A stretch of 64,000 nucleotides of DNA, from assembly GCF_024362785.1 (NCBI RefSeq), contig NZ_CP093301.1, forward strand, positions 434,001 to 498,000, written 5' to 3'. Position numbers and translations under genes: made by a program. Below the pieces are notes generated by a model that was not told where the DNA came from, made no database searches, and worked only from the letters and a program-made list of their open reading frames with translations. The stretch comes from Evansella sp. LMS18. GTDB taxonomy: Bacteria > Bacillota > Bacilli > Bacillales > Salisediminibacteriaceae. Below are positions 26,812-35,001 of the stretch, piece after piece (the stretch's first letter is position 1; each line of letters begins with the position of its first letter).

Positions 26812-27270
26812 ATGCAAAAACTTTTCGTATGCCTTGCTGCCTTTAGTATGTTTCTTCTGCTGGCTGCCGGGTGCAGTACGGAAGAAGCAGCTGAAACAGC
26901 GGCTGATGAATATAATTTTCCCGAGTATGTAATGGAGGCAGCTCACCCGGGTGCTGTAGATGCCTATAAATATGCAGTGGAAAACGGGGAATATCTGGAA
27001 TACATCCCATGCTACTGTAATTGCTATGTAGAACCGTTCAACCACCAAAACGTGAAAGACTGCTTTATAAATAATGAGAATTTGGACAGCGAAACACTCG
27101 TATACGATCCTCATGGTGCCGGCTGAGGAATCTGTATAGATATTGCACTGGATGTGCAAGACATGAAAGAGGACGGTAAGCCTTTAACTGAGATCAGGGA
27201 ATATATTGATGAAACTTATTCCATTTATGCGGATCCAACCGATACACCTTACCCGCCTGAAGATATGTAA
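26812..27270 (+). CDS. PCYCGC-motif lipoprotein with in-frame TGA, candidate selenoprotein
   Basis: A 152-residue exported lipoprotein if TGA at 27124-27126 is read through. The lipobox cysteine is C21. The family motif appears as PCYCNC (66-71), followed by VKDCFI. Codon 105 is TGA in HGAG-U-GICIDIALD. From memory, relatives have Cys here (KCGVCLEIA). The frame after TGA stays open for 48 codons and keeps family features (EIREYIDETY, a Pro-rich end). A hairpin fitting bacterial SECIS rules starts 16 bases past the TGA. If TGA is a stop, the product is 104 residues and lacks the second metal/thiol site. GGAGG lies four bases before ATG. Confidence 0.75.
27127..27159 (+). promoter_or_regulatory. 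Candidate bacterial SECIS element
   Basis: Directly after TGA: 16 bases, then the perfect six-base stem TTGCAC/GTGCAA (27143-27148, 27154-27159) closing the loop TGGAT. The loop starts 22 bases past the TGA and has G as its second base. Published bacterial SECIS rules ask for a G in the first two loop bases and a loop 16-37 bases from the TGA. TGT and ACA could add a lower stem across an internal loop. Confidence 0.6.
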
Positions 27271-27443
27271 TAATAACTGCAACATTTAACAATGCCACTT
27301 TTTTGAACAAAAAAAAGAAAAATATATCTTGTATACCACTTTAAAAATCTCCTCCTGTTTGTTATTATAATAACAAGTTTTCGGAACATTCTTTCTTTTC
27401 ATAAGTGACTAAGGGCTTCAGAACAAAAGGAGGAGATTGTTGC

Positions 27444-27734
27444 ATGGTATTAACTGCCGAAGAAGTAGAAGCAAGTTTGTATGACTCAGAAGGCTGGGAC
27501 GCGGAAGACGGAAAATGGATAAAAAAGGAGTACGAATTCAGGAGCTTCAGAAAAGCCATCAGCTTTGTGAATGAAATTGCAAAACTTGCCCAGGACCGGC
27601 AGCATCATCCCAAAATTTCAATCGACCGCAGAAGAGTTCAGATTAAGCTCAGTACCATGGATAAACAAGGATTAACTCAAAAAGACTTTGAATCTGCTTA
27701 CGCTTATGACCGTACATATGAGAAATATATTTAA
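27444..27734 (+). CDS. Pterin-4a-carbinolamine dehydratase
   Basis: A 96-residue single-domain protein of the PCD/DCoH family. WIKKEYEFRSFRKAISFVNEIAKLAQDRQHHPKISI contains the catalytic HHP histidines. It dehydrates 4a-hydroxytetrahydropterin; in bacteria without phenylalanine hydroxylase it may serve molybdopterin or folate chemistry. The start is ATG 27444, about nine bases after AGGAGGAG; an upstream extension in the same frame has no ribosome site. Confidence 0.92.
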   Translation: MVLTAEEVEASLYDSEGWDAEDGKWIKKEYEFRSFRKAISFVNEIAKLAQDRQHHPKISIDRRRVQIKLSTMDKQGLTQKDFESAYAYDRTYEKYI

Positions 27735-27898
27735 AACGGTCGCATAACAAATGCCTGATGAAGCAGCCTCTGACCGAGGCTGCTTTTCCTGTTATTTTCA
27801 TAACCTCAAAAATATGTTAGAATTGTCTTTCAAATAACTGGCCGTTCATGGACTGCCAGCAGGACAGTTACTTGACATAATTTAATATGGAGGACTTT

Positions 27899-28402
27899 AT
27901 GCATCTGCTTTATTTTATATTCGGAACCATCTTTTCGCTTATATCTGTTTATCATATTTTTTCACATAGAAAAAGAGTCAGAGCCAACGACGAAATACTG
28001 TACACACTGAAGGATCCAGGAAAATTATCGTCCAGGTCTGTTTATTATGCTCTGACTATCCCCTTTTCCTATATTATTCTTTTTCTTGTAATTTTCATGT
28101 ACCTCGCCATATTCACCAGCTTTTATACAGCAACACTTCTCTTTTTTATAATCTGTTCCTTCGGCATTTATGTATTGTTGACGATTGACAGAACATTTGA
28201 GCTGCGGACTAATTCCCTGCTGTTCGCTGGTTACCATGCACCGTGGAGCAGAATTCGCTGCCTTACCTGGGGTAAAAGAGGAAAAAAACGAACAAAGCTC
28301 ATCATGGAGCTTGATAAAGGCACGAAAATTAAGACTTCCATTGCTAATGAGGAAACAGAAGACCTGGAAAAAATCCTTTCAGACTACACAAAAATTAAAT
28401 AA
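27899..28402 (+). CDS. Hypothetical membrane protein with PH-like C-terminal domain
   Basis: A 167-residue protein with three hydrophobic segments (residues 1-18, 48-70, 75-97) and a cytoplasmic beta-rich end (TFELRTNSLLFAGYHAPWSRIRCLTWGKRGKKRTKLIMEL). That end resembles small membrane-tethered PH-like/DUF5673-type domains; the match is weak. ATG 27899 has GGAGG five bases upstream; the ATG four codons earlier overlaps that site. Confidence 0.7.
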   Translation: MHLLYFIFGTIFSLISVYHIFSHRKRVRANDEILYTLKDPGKLSSRSVYYALTIPFSYIILFLVIFMYLAIFTSFYTATLLFFIICSFGIYVLLTIDRTFELRTNSLLFAGYHAPWSRIRCLTWGKRGKKRTKLIMELDKGTKIKTSIANEETEDLEKILSDYTKIK

Positions 28403-28420
28403 AAGGTATGTCATGCATAC

Positions 28421-28457
28421 GCGTCTTATTCCTCTTCAGGAATGAGGCGCTTTTTTT
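28421..28457 (+). terminator. Terminator of the preceding membrane-protein gene
   Basis: GCGTCTTATTCCT pairs with AGGAATGAGGCGC (one wobble), followed by seven Ts. Confidence 0.85.
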
Positions 28458-28636
28458 GCTTCGAATCGCTCTCATCCCGCTGTTAACCACTGAGGAAAAT
28501 AGGATACTTTTCCAGAGTGTCAGTACCAGGAGCAACCTTTGACAGCCATCCCCTCAAACCCACAAAAAAATTTAAATTCCATCCCCTCCTTTTCCATCAC
28601 TTTTGTGTACATAGAAAGTGAAAGGAGGTGATAAGA

Positions 28637-28849
28637 ATGGGAGACCTCACATCTACCCGGCTGTCTGTAGTGTATATTGCGGATTACACAACTGACGGCG
28701 ACCCTGTTTTTAAAGTAAGGCAGTTCAGAAACATTCTTCCTCAGGCTTCAAATGAAAATTTGTTTAACGCAGCTGTAGCAATTTCTTCTTTACAGCAGCA
28801 CGAGCTCCACAGAGTGGAGCGAAACAACAGTTACGAACTCGCTGAATAG
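28637..28849 (+). CDS. DUF1659 family small protein
   Basis: A 70-residue protein of the Bacillaceae DUF1659 family: TRLSVVYIADYTTDGDPVFKVRQFRNILPQAS then LFNAAVAISSLQQHELHRVERNNSYEL. Function is unknown. The start is ATG 28637, six bases after AAAGGAGGTG. It forms a conserved trio with the two genes that follow. Confidence 0.9.
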   Translation: MGDLTSTRLSVVYIADYTTDGDPVFKVRQFRNILPQASNENLFNAAVAISSLQQHELHRVERNNSYELAE

Positions 28850-28886
28850 AAACTGGTGACTTTTATAAGAAAGGAGGTGCCCTTAA

Positions 28887-29108
28887 ATGGCAAAAAAACT
28901 TGAACTTCTTTTCCTTAACCAGGGTGGAAAAAGTGTAATACTTTCTGTTGATGATCCTGCTGAGCCTGTGAACGAACAGGCTGTTGAAACAGCAATGGAT
29001 GAAATTATCAGCAACAATGTCTTCACATCCCGGGAAGGAGCCTTTGTAAAAAAGCGTGGTGCCAGATTAGTTGAACGCACAGTTCAAAACTTTGAGTTTG
29101 AAGATTAA
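28887..29108 (+). CDS. DUF2922 family small protein
   Basis: A 73-residue protein matching DUF2922: KKLELLFLNQGGKSVILSVDDPAEPVNEQAVETAMDEII...GARLVERTVQ. Function unknown. Almost always found beside DUF1659, as here, 37 bases downstream. AAAGGAGGTG precedes the ATG. Confidence 0.9.
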   Translation: MAKKLELLFLNQGGKSVILSVDDPAEPVNEQAVETAMDEIISNNVFTSREGAFVKKRGARLVERTVQNFEFED

Positions 29109-29115
29109 CCGGAAG

Positions 29116-29145
29116 AACACGGAGAGAAACGTTTCTCTCCGTGTT
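29116..29145 (+). terminator. Terminator after the DUF1659-DUF2922 pair
   Basis: A perfect 15-base inverted repeat AACACGGAGAGAAAC/GTTTCTCTCCGTGTT without spacer, followed by TTATT. It is placed before the YvrJ gene. Confidence 0.88.
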
Positions 29146-29206
29146 TTATTAAATATCCGGAACAAAAAAGCACAGGAAATTAATATAGAAAGGAGAGATT
29201 CAGCCA

Positions 29207-29431
29207 ATGGAATTATGGCCAGCCCTTATAGGAGAATATGGTTTTCCTGTCGCTGTAACTTTTTATTTGCTCTACAGAATTGAAAAGAAACTCGATCAGT
29301 TAAACCATTCTGTTCTTTACCTGGCAAAACTTTATCAGCGTGATGCTGGTTTTCATACAGCTGATCCTGCCCCTGTCCCCGAGTGGCCCGTCCATCCTGG
29401 GGGCAAGCAGAAAGTGAACATGGAAAAATAA
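29207..29431 (+). CDS. YvrJ family small protein
   Basis: A 74-residue protein. The N-terminal half is one membrane helix with ELWPALIGEYGFPVAVTFYLLYRIEKKLDQLN, the YvrJ family signature. The C-terminal tail is Pro-rich. Function unknown; usually next to DUF1659/DUF2922 genes. The start follows AGGAGAG by about nine bases. Confidence 0.88.
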   Translation: MELWPALIGEYGFPVAVTFYLLYRIEKKLDQLNHSVLYLAKLYQRDAGFHTADPAPVPEWPVHPGGKQKVNMEK

Positions 29432-29629
29432 AATTGAGAGCAGCATAGTTTCAGCAGAAACCGCATAGATATTAAAAAAGCCTTCACTGGACTAGCTCTT
29501 CTTTGTATAAGAAGAACTTATGCAGAAACTGGCCGGAGAAGATATAACCAGCCTGGTCAACTCCGGCCGGTAACTTTGGCAAGAGCCCCAAGTGGAAGGA
29601 GTAAAATGGACAAGCCTGAGGAGGAAAAT

Positions 29630-29869
29630 ATGAAAACCCTGTCTCTCACATCACCACTTATTAAAAATTATCCATCTGTACATAGCAAGAAAATGGACAT
29701 AAACAGTACAGCCGATGAAAACACTCCAGAGAAAACAGAACTTGAAGTTCATGAAACGGTGAACCTTCTGGAAAAGTTATTAAATCGTTTTTTACCCTTT
29801 TTCTTCCTGTCATCAGCTATGTATCTTTTCTATATATGTATTCAGTTTTTATATTTCTTCTTTTTTTAA
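29630..29869 (+). CDS. Small hypothetical protein with C-terminal membrane anchor
   Basis: A 79-residue product starting MKTLSLTSPLIK, five bases after GGAGG. A second start eight codons upstream (29606, AAGGAG four bases away) is also possible. The last 30 residues are strongly hydrophobic and aromatic (FLPFFFLSSAMYLFYICIQFLYFFFF), giving a tail anchor. No family is recognised. A terminator follows the gene at once. Confidence 0.6.
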   Translation: MKTLSLTSPLIKNYPSVHSKKMDINSTADENTPEKTELEVHETVNLLEKLLNRFLPFFFLSSAMYLFYICIQFLYFFFF

Positions 29870-29881
29870 CAATAAAATAAG

Positions 29882-29916
29882 CAAAGCAGCCAGGAGTGCT
29901 CCCCCTGACTGCTTTG
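29882..29916 (+). terminator. Terminator of the tail-anchored small gene
   Basis: CAAAGCAGCCAGG pairs with CCTGACTGCTTTG (one mismatch), followed by TTTATTTC. Confidence 0.8.
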
Positions 29917-29935
29917 TTTATTTCATTTAAAGCTT

Positions 29936-30181
29936 AATTGAATGAATATCATATATGGATTTTGCATAAAAAATTTTTCGATTGCAGCGTAAGACGGCGA
30001 CTCTGGCGGGAAAAGCATGAGAAGCTGAAAATCCATTTTTGACGGCGTGCAGCCGTAAAAAATTAGTTGAAGCCGTGCTAGCAGAACGCGTCCGTCTGTA
30101 GCGTAAATCGAACAACAAAATAAACTTTTAAGATAATGTTCGTATTAATGATGAAAATCTTAAATTTTGAAATTGATTCAG
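29936..30181 (-). repeat. Dispersed inverted-repeat element, family 1, copy C (short form)
   Basis: About 246 bases, between terminal repeats reading ATTGAATGAATATCATA (left) and GAAATTGATTCAG (right). The sub-terminal blocks at 29978 and ending 30111 are near-identical to copies B and D. The roughly 80-base internal block of A and B is missing. The right end lies about ten bases from the stop codon of the next, minus-strand gene. Confidence 0.9.
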
Positions 30182-30190
30182 TTTATAAAT

Positions 30191-30847
30191 TTATTTATGA
30201 TTATATTGTATAGAAGCTAACTTCCAGCTTTCTTCTTCTTCAAAGGTAAGCTGAACCTCTGTTATGAGATGGACGTCATTTTCCTCTGCCGAATAAAATG
30301 TGTATAAAGCGACGAACTTATTATCGTCCTGATTATATTCAAAGACCGACTGCCTTGAATAATTCACTGAATTCAGCTTTAAGTAATGGAAGGTTTGCAG
30401 CCTGCCGTCTTCTTCCTCAATCTCCAGTGTACTATTTGCAGAAACAGGTGTAATATTATCGGCAGTAAGTTCATTTAGTAAATCATGATCGTCTGTATGC
30501 ATTGCATGAAAAATATCTTTCGCCAGTTCATCAATAGTAACTTTAAGTTTCATTTCATCTATTCGGTAGTTTTCCTGATCTATCACCTTCTGTTTATAAG
30601 TAAGTAAATCGTCTTTCAATGTCCTGTTTTCTTCCTCCAGTTCTGCAATACGCTCGCTCAGTCGGTCATTTTCCTTTCTTTCCTCGGAAACCTCATCCAC
30701 CAGGCGTTCATTTGTTAAGATTAGTGTATCCAGGTCGCTGTTTCCGCTGGCGTTTATCGTGTTAGTATCAGCTGGCGTTTCATCACTTGTACAAGCGCTT
30801 ATAATCAGCAGGCAGACGATGATAAAAGCCCCTAACCCTTTTTTCAT
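30191..30847 (-). CDS. Hypothetical coiled-coil lipoprotein
   Basis: A 218-residue exported lipoprotein. The signal peptide KKGLGAFIIVCLLIISAC ends in a lipobox. Residues about 40-100 are a regular coiled coil (NERLVDEVSEERKENDRLSERI and EELEEENRTLKDDL-type heptads). A C-terminal alpha/beta domain of about 105 residues resembles the NTF2/SnoaL-like cone (DLLNELTADNITPVS, FVALYTFYSAEENDVHLITEVQLTFEEEESWKL). Function unknown. Start: AAAGGAG, eight bases, ATG. Confidence 0.75.
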   Translation of the reverse strand: MKKGLGAFIIVCLLIISACTSDETPADTNTINASGNSDLDTLILTNERLVDEVSEERKENDRLSERIAELEEENRTLKDDLLTYKQKVIDQENYRIDEMKLKVTIDELAKDIFHAMHTDDHDLLNELTADNITPVSANSTLEIEEEDGRLQTFHYLKLNSVNYSRQSVFEYNQDDNKFVALYTFYSAEENDVHLITEVQLTFEEEESWKLASIQYNHK

Positions 30848-31180
30848 AGGACTGACTCCTTTAACCTTTTTTGCCATTAAGGCATGCTTAAAAATCGCTC
30901 TCTTAAATTACCCGTATTCTATTATACATAATTTCTTTTGGAAAAGAACCCTGCTTTATATGAAAGAAATCATAGGTAAAACTACCTGCCGGGCATATCC
31001 GCATATTTTATTTGGGGCTTTGTCTACTTTGGGCCTTCCTTTTGTCTCCCTAAATGGAGGTATGAAAAGCCTGTTCTAAGATATTTAAATTGAGTTTTAT
31101 TTTATCATTCCCTGACAGTATTTGAAAAGAGTGTTAAATTGACCTTATCTGTTACCCATTGTCGAATGAAATTAAAAAAA
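30848..31180. other. Intergenic stretch, nothing recognised
   Basis: About 330 bases upstream of the coiled-coil lipoprotein gene and downstream of the next minus-strand gene. I see no gene, repeat or conserved RNA. Confidence 0.4.
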
Positions 31181-31202
31181 GCCGGCTCCCTGGGAACCGG
31201 CA
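31181..31202 (-). terminator. Terminator of the CCxHKGK-family gene 1
   Basis: GCCGGTTCCC/GGGAGCCGGC with a two-base loop and TTTTTTTAAT on the minus strand. Confidence 0.85.
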
Positions 31203-31232
31203 ATAATCGCAAGCATTCACCCTTCTCCTGTT

Positions 31233-31490
31233 TTACCACCAGAAGAATGCGGCACCTAATGCAAATCCTCCAATGGCAGCTAACGCTACCGGGAACCATA
31301 ATCCTCCCCAGCCCCAGCCCCAGCCGAAGCCAAATCCTCCTGCTCCGGACCGGACTGGTTCAAGCCACACGTTCTGATGGTCAACATGCATTATCCTGCC
31401 TGTATAAACCTTTCCTGAACGGTCATGAATTGTAACCACTTTCCCTTTGTGTTTACAGCACAGGTCATAATATTGAGTGACATTTCCCAT
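31233..31490 (-). CDS. Small CCxHKGK-family protein, copy 1
   Basis: An 85-residue protein. The N-terminal half, YYDLCCKHKGKVVTIHDRSG then VYTGRIMHVDHQNVWLEPV, looks like a small beta-barrel (Sm- or SH3-like by pattern, inference). A Gly/Trp/Phe-rich segment (GFGFGWGWGWGG) leads to a C-terminal hydrophobic helix (VALAAIGGFALGAAFFWW). A paralogue with the same ends lies at 40897-41259. These resemble uncharacterised Bacillaceae proteins often expressed in spores. Start: AGGAGG, eight bases, ATG. Confidence 0.75.
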   Translation of the reverse strand: MGNVTQYYDLCCKHKGKVVTIHDRSGKVYTGRIMHVDHQNVWLEPVRSGAGGFGFGWGWGWGGLWFPVALAAIGGFALGAAFFWW

Positions 31491-31609
31491 AGACAGCACC
31501 TCCTTTTTATCCCTTACACTCCTATTGTATTTCTTAGTCAAAAGAAGGATTGGACAACTGTCACGACCTTGCAGTCATTTTGCATATATTGATTCCAAGG
31601 AGGTTTGCT

Positions 31610-32323
31610 ATGAGTAAATATACGGAAATGCTTGCTGCATACGGAGTGACTAACGCCCATCCCGGGGGAGGAGATTTTACCGACCAACTGCTCAAACGGT
31701 TATCTGTAAACGAAGGTATGGAGGTTGTGGAAATAGGCTGTGGTATAGGAGATACAGCAAAAAAACTTGCCTGCAGCAATAAGGCTAAAGTAACGGCCAT
31801 TGACATGAACCGAAAAATGATCGAAAAAGCCAGGAAAAGACATGCAGGTGTTCAAGGGATAACATGGATAGAAGGCTGCTTTATGGAGCTGAATTTCCCG
31901 GACAAACAGTTTGACCTAATTATTGGAGAATCTGTTCTCTCCTTCATGGATTTGGAAAACTGCTTAGAAAAATTCTCCGGATTGCTCAAGCCTGGGGGAA
32001 AAGTATGTATGCTGGAACCAGTTTATTCAGGCGGTCTTCCAGAAGAAATACTGCAGGAATACAAAAGTTTTTATGGATTTAAGTCACTTTTAAGTGAAAA
32101 TGAATGGAAGAAGCTGTTTTCCAAATATCAGTTCACGAGCAAAGATATTTTATACGGTGAAGATATTACAGGGGAACCTGAAGAGGAGGGTACTATTCCG
32201 GAATTTGTGCTCGACATGCAGCTTCAGCAAGAACACATTGAAACACTGGAGAAACATATGGAGCTGACAAATAAATATCTTGCGTATTTTGATTATGCCT
32301 ATTTTATCTTTGAGAAAGGTTAA
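31610..32323 (+). CDS. Class I SAM-dependent methyltransferase
   Basis: A 237-residue methyltransferase. Motif I is VVEIGCGIGDTAKKL, motif II TAIDMNRKMIEKA, and motif IV DKQFDLIIGESVLSFMD, with the usual post-motif LLKPGGKVCMLEPVY. The acceptor is unknown; the shape is of the UbiE/COQ5-like small-molecule group. The start follows AAGGAGG by six bases; the longer frame upstream has no ribosome site. Confidence 0.92.
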   Translation: MSKYTEMLAAYGVTNAHPGGGDFTDQLLKRLSVNEGMEVVEIGCGIGDTAKKLACSNKAKVTAIDMNRKMIEKARKRHAGVQGITWIEGCFMELNFPDKQFDLIIGESVLSFMDLENCLEKFSGLLKPGGKVCMLEPVYSGGLPEEILQEYKSFYGFKSLLSENEWKKLFSKYQFTSKDILYGEDITGEPEEEGTIPEFVLDMQLQQEHIETLEKHMELTNKYLAYFDYAYFIFEKG

Positions 32324-32336
32324 AGAGGAGGAATAA

Positions 32337-32374
32337 CAGCAGCCAGGGGAAACGGAACACTCTCCTGGCCGCTG
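32337..32374. terminator. Shared terminator between converging genes
   Basis: CAGCAGCCAGGGGA pairs with TCTCCTGGCCGCTG with two mismatches. It sits between the methyltransferase and the isoaspartyl dipeptidase gene. Confidence 0.7.
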
Positions 32375-32382
32375 TTTAATGC

Positions 32383-33552
32383 TTATTCAAATGTACCTTT
32401 TATAATTATTTCCTTTTCCTTCATCATCCATTTACCTAAAGCTATGACCCCGCTAATAGAGTAATCTGTTCTGTCAAGCAGCGCAAAATCTGCGTCCTTT
32501 CCGGCTTCTATCCTTCCTTTTTCGGTTAGCTTCAGCATATCAGCAGGGTTCGCAGTTACTGTTCTGAGTGCATTTTCTAAAGTTACCCCTTCTGTTAGAA
32601 ACGCATTCCTGACTGCCTGGAAAAGACTTGTTACTCTGCCAACTTCCATCCCTGTCAGCTCTCCGCGGGAATTAAACTTCGGAAGGCTTCCCTGCCCGTC
32701 AGAAGTAAAACTGATCCGGGAAATATCCACTCCGCTATCCAGAAGCTTCTTCAGGCATCTGCTGCTGCTTAGTTCATTGTTTTCTCCGTGAACGCTGCTA
32801 GTCGTTAAATCAATATAGCCCCCTCTTTTGGCATACTCGATTCCTGCCTTAAGAAGTTCGCTGTTCCGGTTAATATGAGTCGGAATAAACTGACTGATGG
32901 GAATGTCTGTTTTTTCCACTAGTTCCTCAAGAAGTTCCAGCCTCTGTATGCTGTCTCCTACATGGACAACCACAGCCCCGCCTTTGCCGGCAAGTAACCC
33001 TCCTATTCTTGACTCACTTGACAGGCGGGCCAGTTCCTGCATGGCAGGCTGGGAGGAGCGGTGGTCTGAGATGGCGATTTCCCCTGTTCCGATTACTTCC
33101 TGGATCAGTATAATATCTGTCTCCACAGAGCCGGTAACTGTTTTTACCGGAACGTGATAGTTACCGCTAAGGCAATAACAGGTGACCCCTTCTTCAGTAA
33201 GCCCTTTAGCTTTTGCAATTAAATTAGTCATCGTCCGCGTAGAGCCGTCTGTCCCAATAACTCCTACGACGGTAGTTATTCCGCCTTTAACACAATCTGA
33301 AAGCATCAGTTCCGGGGTGCGCGTTTTAAAACTTCCCTCTCCTCCCCCTCCTGTAATATGTACGTGGCCATCAATCAGTCCTGGAATTATTATTTTTCCC
33401 GCTGCGTCATATACCTCAATATGATTATTAAAAGAGTCCGGCAAATCAATGTTATCCTCAATCGCAGCAATTTTTCCTCCGGCTGTAAGAATATCCTTTT
33501 GCCCTTGGTAATCCGGGGCGTAAACCTCTCCGTTTTTCAGCAGTGTAATCAT
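32383..33552 (-). CDS. iadA: Isoaspartyl (beta-aspartyl) dipeptidase
   Basis: A 389-residue amidohydrolase-superfamily metalloenzyme that cleaves isoaspartyl dipeptides from damaged proteins. DGHVHITGGGGEG carries the HxH metal ligands and the IadA-specific Gly run. DHRSSQPAMQELARLS and SFTSDGQGSLPKFNSRGELTG are further IadA blocks; the Asp in SFTSDGQGS is the expected catalytic residue. Length matches E. coli IadA. The start is ATG 33552 after GAGGGAG; the longer upstream frame is spurious. Confidence 0.93.
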   Translation of the reverse strand: MITLLKNGEVYAPDYQGQKDILTAGGKIAAIEDNIDLPDSFNNHIEVYDAAGKIIIPGLIDGHVHITGGGGEGSFKTRTPELMLSDCVKGGITTVVGVIGTDGSTRTMTNLIAKAKGLTEEGVTCYCLSGNYHVPVKTVTGSVETDIILIQEVIGTGEIAISDHRSSQPAMQELARLSSESRIGGLLAGKGGAVVVHVGDSIQRLELLEELVEKTDIPISQFIPTHINRNSELLKAGIEYAKRGGYIDLTTSSVHGENNELSSSRCLKKLLDSGVDISRISFTSDGQGSLPKFNSRGELTGMEVGRVTSLFQAVRNAFLTEGVTLENALRTVTANPADMLKLTEKGRIEAGKDADFALLDRTDYSISGVIALGKWMMKEKEIIIKGTFE

Positions 33553-33698
33553 ACTAATTGCTCCCTCACAAAAATTTCTGAACATTTGAATCAAGATTAA
33601 TATAACATACAAAAGATGCTGGGACATTTGCCAGTCTGTCAAAACACATAAAGAAAAACTGCGTTGCTGAAATTTTCTGCTTTCTTTTAATACAAAAA

Positions 33699-33733
33699 AG
33701 GTTCCAATTATCAACTAATGATAATGGAACCTT
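33699..33733 (-). terminator. Terminator of the 94-residue membrane-protein gene
   Basis: AAGGTTCCA and TGGAACCTT with inner TTATCA/TGATAA pairing, then TTTTTT on the minus strand. Confidence 0.85.
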
Positions 33734-33769
33734 CTTACGCTATATGATGCTGTTTTGTACCGGCTTCGT

Positions 33770-34054
33770 TCAAGTGCCCGGGAAGCTGGCCATATAAAGA
33801 AAGATTGCAAAACCCAGGGAAACAGCTCCCAGTATTGCCAGTGCAAAAGAGGCATTCGCCGGTCTTCGGTTGTATAATCTAATAATGCCCAGGTACAAAA
33901 TAAGCATGATTGCCATAAACACAATTCCGTCAATTAAGGGACTGAATAGAATTGGCTGCTGTGTCGTCTCACGGTAAATCTGAAAATTACTTACCATAGC
34001 AATAATCCAGCCTGTAAATATACCAATTCCTATGTATAATAACAGCTTTTTCAT
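33770..34054 (-). CDS. Small hypothetical membrane protein
   Basis: A 94-residue protein with three hydrophobic helices (residues 3-22, 42-62, 70-90). A polar segment RETTQQPILFS lies outside or in a loop. I do not recognise the family. GGAGG lies eight to nine bases before the ATG, and a strong terminator follows. Confidence 0.75.
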   Translation of the reverse strand: MKKLLLYIGIGIFTGWIIAMVSNFQIYRETTQQPILFSPLIDGIVFMAIMLILYLGIIRLYNRRPANASFALAILGAVSLGFAIFLYMASFPGT

Positions 34055-34417
34055 TTCCGCTCACCTCCAAGCTTAATATGCAGCTTCTACATAGAATATA
34101 CCCATTTACCACATTATTTATTATATGAATTTCCTGTTTACTATTTTATAAACAGTTTGGTTGTTATTTTACCAAACATTACTTGTTTTCGAAAATTATA
34201 TGCAAACTAAACCATACTGTTTTTTTGTAAAACAGGCAGTAATTAAAGAATTGGGCAAATGAGGATCCCGTTCCGCATCGCCTGGAAGCGCAGAGCTTGC
34301 GGCTTGAGGTTCTTATACCCCGCTAAAAACTATGGAAATTAACGAATTGGCGGAATCAGGATCAGCATCGCAAATCCAGCAAACAGACACCTCCACAGCA
34401 TTCGCTTTAATTAACAG
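34055..34417. other. Intergenic stretch, no gene seen
   Basis: About 360 bases. Two loosely similar segments (near 34240 and 34335; AATTGGGCAAATGAGGATC and AATTGGCGGAATCAGGATC) are the only structure. No RNA or gene recognised. Confidence 0.4.
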
Positions 34418-34451
34418 CAAAACGCCTGGAATAGAAAAACCAGGCGTTTTT
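34418..34451 (-). terminator. Terminator of the bdbC-thioredoxin operon
   Basis: AAAACGCCTGG/CCAGGCGTTTT with a ten-base loop. T runs flank both sides. Confidence 0.75.
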
Positions 34452-34534
34452 GGTTGCTAAATATAATTACTTTTTTCACCCCCACGGTACAGGGACAATT
34501 CCAGTTACCGTTGCTGTTTTATTACATATCTTCC

Positions 34535-34996
34535 TTAATTATTTCCAAGAAAGCTTTTATAGGCCTCTTTTTCTCTCAGTCCGGAGACCCGGGCAATTTC
34601 ACGTCCAGTTTCAAAATGAACCAATGTCGGTGTTCCGTCTATTTTGTATTCTTCCCAGCCTTGTTCAAACTCAAGGAGGTTGAACATTTTCACTTCTGTG
34701 CCAAGTTCTTCAGCAACTGACACAATTTGAGGAGTTGCCAGATTACAGTACTCACAGGTAGGGCTGTAGAAATAAACCATTATATCCTCTTCCAGTTTAA
34801 GCGCAGAATAGAGTTCTTCGGGGAGAATTATATTCTGGTAATTCGGGTCGTCCAGTTGCTTAATCGTTTCGGGATGCAGCGTACTCTTTCCAAAAGGATT
34901 CCCTTCCGACTGCTGCTTATTCTGTGCGGATGTTATCAATGCTAACGCAGAAAAAATAACTACAATAACAACAGCGATAATCATTAATTTTTTCAT
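34535..34996 (-). CDS. Membrane-anchored thioredoxin-like protein (BdbA/DsbA partner type)
   Basis: A 153-residue protein with an N-terminal anchor (KKLMIIAVVIVVIFSALALI) and an extracytoplasmic thioredoxin fold. The active site is FYSPTCEYCNLATP (CEYC), and IDGTPTLVHFETGREIARVSG carries the cis-proline. Its ribosome site lies at the 3' end of the DsbB-like gene, so the pair is translationally linked. The two probably form an oxidative disulfide system. Start ATG 34996 is eight bases after GAGGAG. Confidence 0.88.
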   Translation of the reverse strand: MKKLMIIAVVIVVIFSALALITSAQNKQQSEGNPFGKSTLHPETIKQLDDPNYQNIILPEELYSALKLEEDIMVYFYSPTCEYCNLATPQIVSVAEELGTEVKMFNLLEFEQGWEEYKIDGTPTLVHFETGREIARVSGLREKEAYKSFLGNN

Positions 34997-35001
34997 AACA
35001 G

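Noticed and set aside
26812-27126. Simple 104-residue protein ending at TGA
   Set aside because: The frame beyond TGA continues the family signature, so truncation by a normal stop is the less likely reading, though not excluded.
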